This document shows, piece by piece, positions 62,300-64,000 of a stretch of 64,000 nt of DNA; the first letter of the stretch is position 1, and every line of letters starts with the position of its first letter. The DNA comes from Verrucomicrobiota bacterium (lineage in GTDB: Bacteria; Verrucomicrobiota; Lentisphaeria; JABSQK01; JAJFLO01), in the NCBI GenBank assembly GCA_021772615.1, contig JAJFLQ010000062.1, forward strand, positions 1 to 64,000, written 5' to 3'. The notes under the pieces are model-generated. The model did not search any database. It saw only the letters and a program-made list of their open reading frames with translations, and was not told where the DNA came from. The translations under genes were made by a program, and so were the position numbers.

Positions 62300-62797
62300 A
62301 TGGGCCGACGGCATGGAAAGTCGCCTGCTTCCCGGATCGTTTTGTGGGCGGTCGCAGCAGTGATGACGCTGGCGTGCGCGACGCCGAGTGCAATGAGCAG
62401 CGATGTGGCTATCGTCGTGCACTATTCCAATCCGATCGAAGAGCTTTCCATGACCGACCTCCGGCGCATATTCAAGATGGAACGGCAGTATTGGGATGAC
62501 GGTAAGAGGATTTATTTGATCATGCAGGAGTCCGGTACGGCTGAAAAAGCTGTGATGATGGACCATGTCTTCGATATGTCCGAGAAACAGCTCAAAAAAT
62601 ACTGGCTGAAAATGTTGTTCAAGGAGAAGATTCCTGCAATTCCCAAGAGTTTGCAGTCTAGCGAGGCGGTCAGGCGTACAGTCAGCAGGTTGCCGAACGC
62701 GATTGGATTCATCAATGCCGCATTCCTCGACGATTCCGTCAAGGCCGTGAAAATTGAAGGTCTTACCCCAGGCGAAACCGGGTATCTCGTAAATTGA
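62300..62797 (+). CDS. Exported PstS-like small substrate-binding protein
   Basis: From ATG 62300 the 165-residue protein has a signal peptide (about residues 12-33) and one PBP-like lobe: VVHYSNPIEELSMTDLRRIF, the tryptophan-containing DDGKRIYLIMQESGTAEKAV, KYWLKMLFKEKIPAIPKSLQ and RLPNAIGFINAAFLDD. This short form is seen next to OprO/P-like porins and chemoreceptors and lacks the full two-lobe length of PstS. Earlier in-frame ATGs (62192, 62239) are possible; none has a strong ribosome-binding site. It overlaps the SCO gene by four bases. Confidence 0.8.
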   Translation: MGRRHGKSPASRIVLWAVAAVMTLACATPSAMSSDVAIVVHYSNPIEELSMTDLRRIFKMERQYWDDGKRIYLIMQESGTAEKAVMMDHVFDMSEKQLKKYWLKMLFKEKIPAIPKSLQSSEAVRRTVSRLPNAIGFINAAFLDDSVKAVKIEGLTPGETGYLVN

Positions 62798-63408
62798 CCC
62801 TCCGTCGTCGACCGTCCGCGATAGTATGTATGGGTTGCATCCCATTGATCGCAAAACGTATTGCTGCAGCGATTGCTGTTTCTGTCGCGTGCGTGGCTGC
62901 ACATGGTGACGATGACGGTGCGGATGCATCGCTTCTCACACAGCCATACACGTGGACCGACGACAGCAACCGCGCCGTCACGTTGGGCGAATTTCACGGG
63001 CGTTGCGTCGTATTTACAATGATGTACACCACATGTCGCCGCACGTGCTCGCGTACGTTGGCTGTATTGCGTACGTTGCAGGAGCGCTTCGACGCCGCTG
63101 GTGATGAGGTCGCCTTTGTCCTCGTGAGCCTGGACACCGACCGTGACTCGCCGGACCGCTTGGCTGCCTACCGTAAACAACGGAAACTGGACCGCGAAAA
63201 CTGGTATTTCCTTTCCGGCGAAGAAGCAAGCGTCGAGGCCTTGGCGCACGCCATCGGAGTCCGACACTGGCGTATGGACAACCACATTTTGCACGATTTT
63301 CGTATTCTCTTGCTCGACACGGCGGGAGATCTTGTCGATTCGATCTCATGGCAGACCGACATCGATACGTTGGCGCTCAAGCGATGCAACGGTAAAGGCG
63401 ATCGATGA
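62794..63408 (+). CDS. SCO1/SenC/PrrC-family copper-binding thioredoxin-fold protein
   Basis: The 204-residue protein has an N-terminal hydrophobic segment and a SCO domain: GRCVVFTMMYTTCRRTCSRT with the copper-binding Cys81 and Cys85 (CxxxC), VLVSLDTDRDSPDRLAAYRK, and the metal-ligand His region DNHILHDFRILLLD. SCO proteins deliver copper to cytochrome oxidase or act in redox signalling. Start is TTG 62794, overlapping the previous stop; ATG 62830 is an alternative. The next gene starts in an ATGA overlap at 63405. Confidence 0.85.
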   Translation: MTLRRRPSAIVCMGCIPLIAKRIAAAIAVSVACVAAHGDDDGADASLLTQPYTWTDDSNRAVTLGEFHGRCVVFTMMYTTCRRTCSRTLAVLRTLQERFDAAGDEVAFVLVSLDTDRDSPDRLAAYRKQRKLDRENWYFLSGEEASVEALAHAIGVRHWRMDNHILHDFRILLLDTAGDLVDSISWQTDIDTLALKRCNGKGDR

Positions 63409-64000
63409 TGCTGACCGACAGATCCATTCCGGAGGCGCTGATTCGCGCCTCCAGAAAGCGCCTTTTTCAGTCCAGGATCCGGGATTCAACCGGCAATCAA
63501 TACACCAATGCGGAGTACCTCACGCGTGCCTACGCCCTCGCGGATCAGCTGCGGTCACGATGCGATGGCCGGTACTGCCTGTTTCTGCTGCCGACGTCTG
63601 CACCGGCGTGCGTCGCTGCGCTTGCGGCGATGGTTGCCGATAAGGTTCCGGTATTCCTGAATTTTACGGCATCACAGGAATCGCTCGCCTACGCCATCGA
63701 GAAGTGTGAGGCTTCCACGGTGTTCAGCAGCCGAAAGTTTGTCGAGGCAATTCGATTCACACAACCGGTAACATTTGCCTTCCTTGAGGACATCGCCGGG
63801 GAGATCAAGCCCGCAGCCATTCGGCTGGCAAAGCTCAGAATGCTGATGTTTCCGTCGTGGCTGGCAAGGATGCGCATGTTTCCAACCGTCGGCGGGGGAC
63901 GCTGCGAAACCGCCACGGTGCTGTTCTCCAGTGGTTCAACGGGTACGCCGAAAGGTGTGGTTTTGTCGCACGACAATCTGCTGACGAATCTCGAAGCGAT
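63405..64000 (+). CDS. AMP-binding acyl-CoA/acyl-ACP synthetase, 3'-truncated by window edge
   Basis: The open frame from ATG 63405 (ATGA overlap with the SCO gene; ATG 63408 in a different frame is not used) runs off the right edge after 198 codons. It contains the adenylation P-loop LFSSGSTGTPKGVVLSHDNL (about residues 173-192), preceded by FLLPTSAPACVAALAAMVAD, typical of acyl-activating enzymes such as the C-terminal half of Aas. It would activate a fatty acid with ATP. The rest of the gene lies outside the window. Confidence 0.85.
   Translation, partial: MMLTDRSIPEALIRASRKRLFQSRIRDSTGNQYTNAEYLTRAYALADQLRSRCDGRYCLFLLPTSAPACVAALAAMVADKVPVFLNFTASQESLAYAIEKCEASTVFSSRKFVEAIRFTQPVTFAFLEDIAGEIKPAAIRLAKLRMLMFPSWLARMRMFPTVGGGRCETATVLFSSGSTGTPKGVVLSHDNLLTNLEA

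Overview
The window reads as chromosomal DNA of a Gram-negative bacterium of moderate G+C. An RND pump, a TolC-type outer-membrane channel, a porin and an ABC-2 polysaccharide exporter show a double membrane. The ribosomal-protein cluster carries zinc-type S14 and has no rpmD (L30) between rpsE and rplO. It starts at rplV and stops at secY. Lack of L30, abundant sulfotransferases and frequent TTG/GTG starts would fit the Planctomycetes-Verrucomicrobia-Chlamydiae group, but this placement is a low-confidence inference. No rRNA, tRNA, CRISPR array, phage gene or intact insertion sequence was found.

Region 1-23226 is a surface-glycan locus. It holds about nine glycosyltransferases (GT2, GT4-like and GT-C types, one fused to GtrA and methyltransferase domains), three sulfotransferase genes carrying four sulfotransferase domains, an ABC-2 exporter pair (Wzm/Wzt type), an SGNH hydrolase and a large AT-rich membrane protein. 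Together they probably build, sulfate, acylate or deacylate, and export a sulfated polysaccharide. Many genes here overlap by 4-14 bases and several start with TTG.

Region 23305-29922 is a tripartite efflux system: a TolC-like channel, divergent from an adaptor-pump operon. The adaptor carries an N-terminal cyclic-nucleotide-binding domain fused through one membrane helix to a HlyD-type periplasmic part. This is the most unusual architecture in the window. Region 29963-33874 (minus strand) contains tatD, a decayed short-chain dehydrogenase and two tandem cytochrome P450s that both lack the usual I-helix threonine.

Region 34567-44426 holds yqeY, a CaCA-family antiporter, a secreted coiled-coil protein with an apparent frameshift at a T10 tract, and the ribosomal run rplV-rpsC-rplP-rpmC-rpsQ-rplN-rplX-rplE-rpsN-rpsH-rplF-rplR-rpsE-rplO-secY. 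The rpsC tail overlaps the rplP head by 77 bases.

Region 44578-64000 is a mosaic of signalling and envelope genes: a PAS hybrid histidine kinase with a convergent response regulator, thiol peroxidase, two tandem cNMP-domain-like proteins, a CgeB-type glycosyltransferase, an exported rhodanese, an ankyrin-repeat protein, a quinone-oxidoreductase-like MDR protein, pdxH, a chemoreceptor divergent from a porin with overlapping start codons, a PstS-like small protein, a SCO1/SenC protein and the start of an acyl-CoA/acyl-ACP synthetase. Several small exported or membrane proteins here could not be assigned a function.
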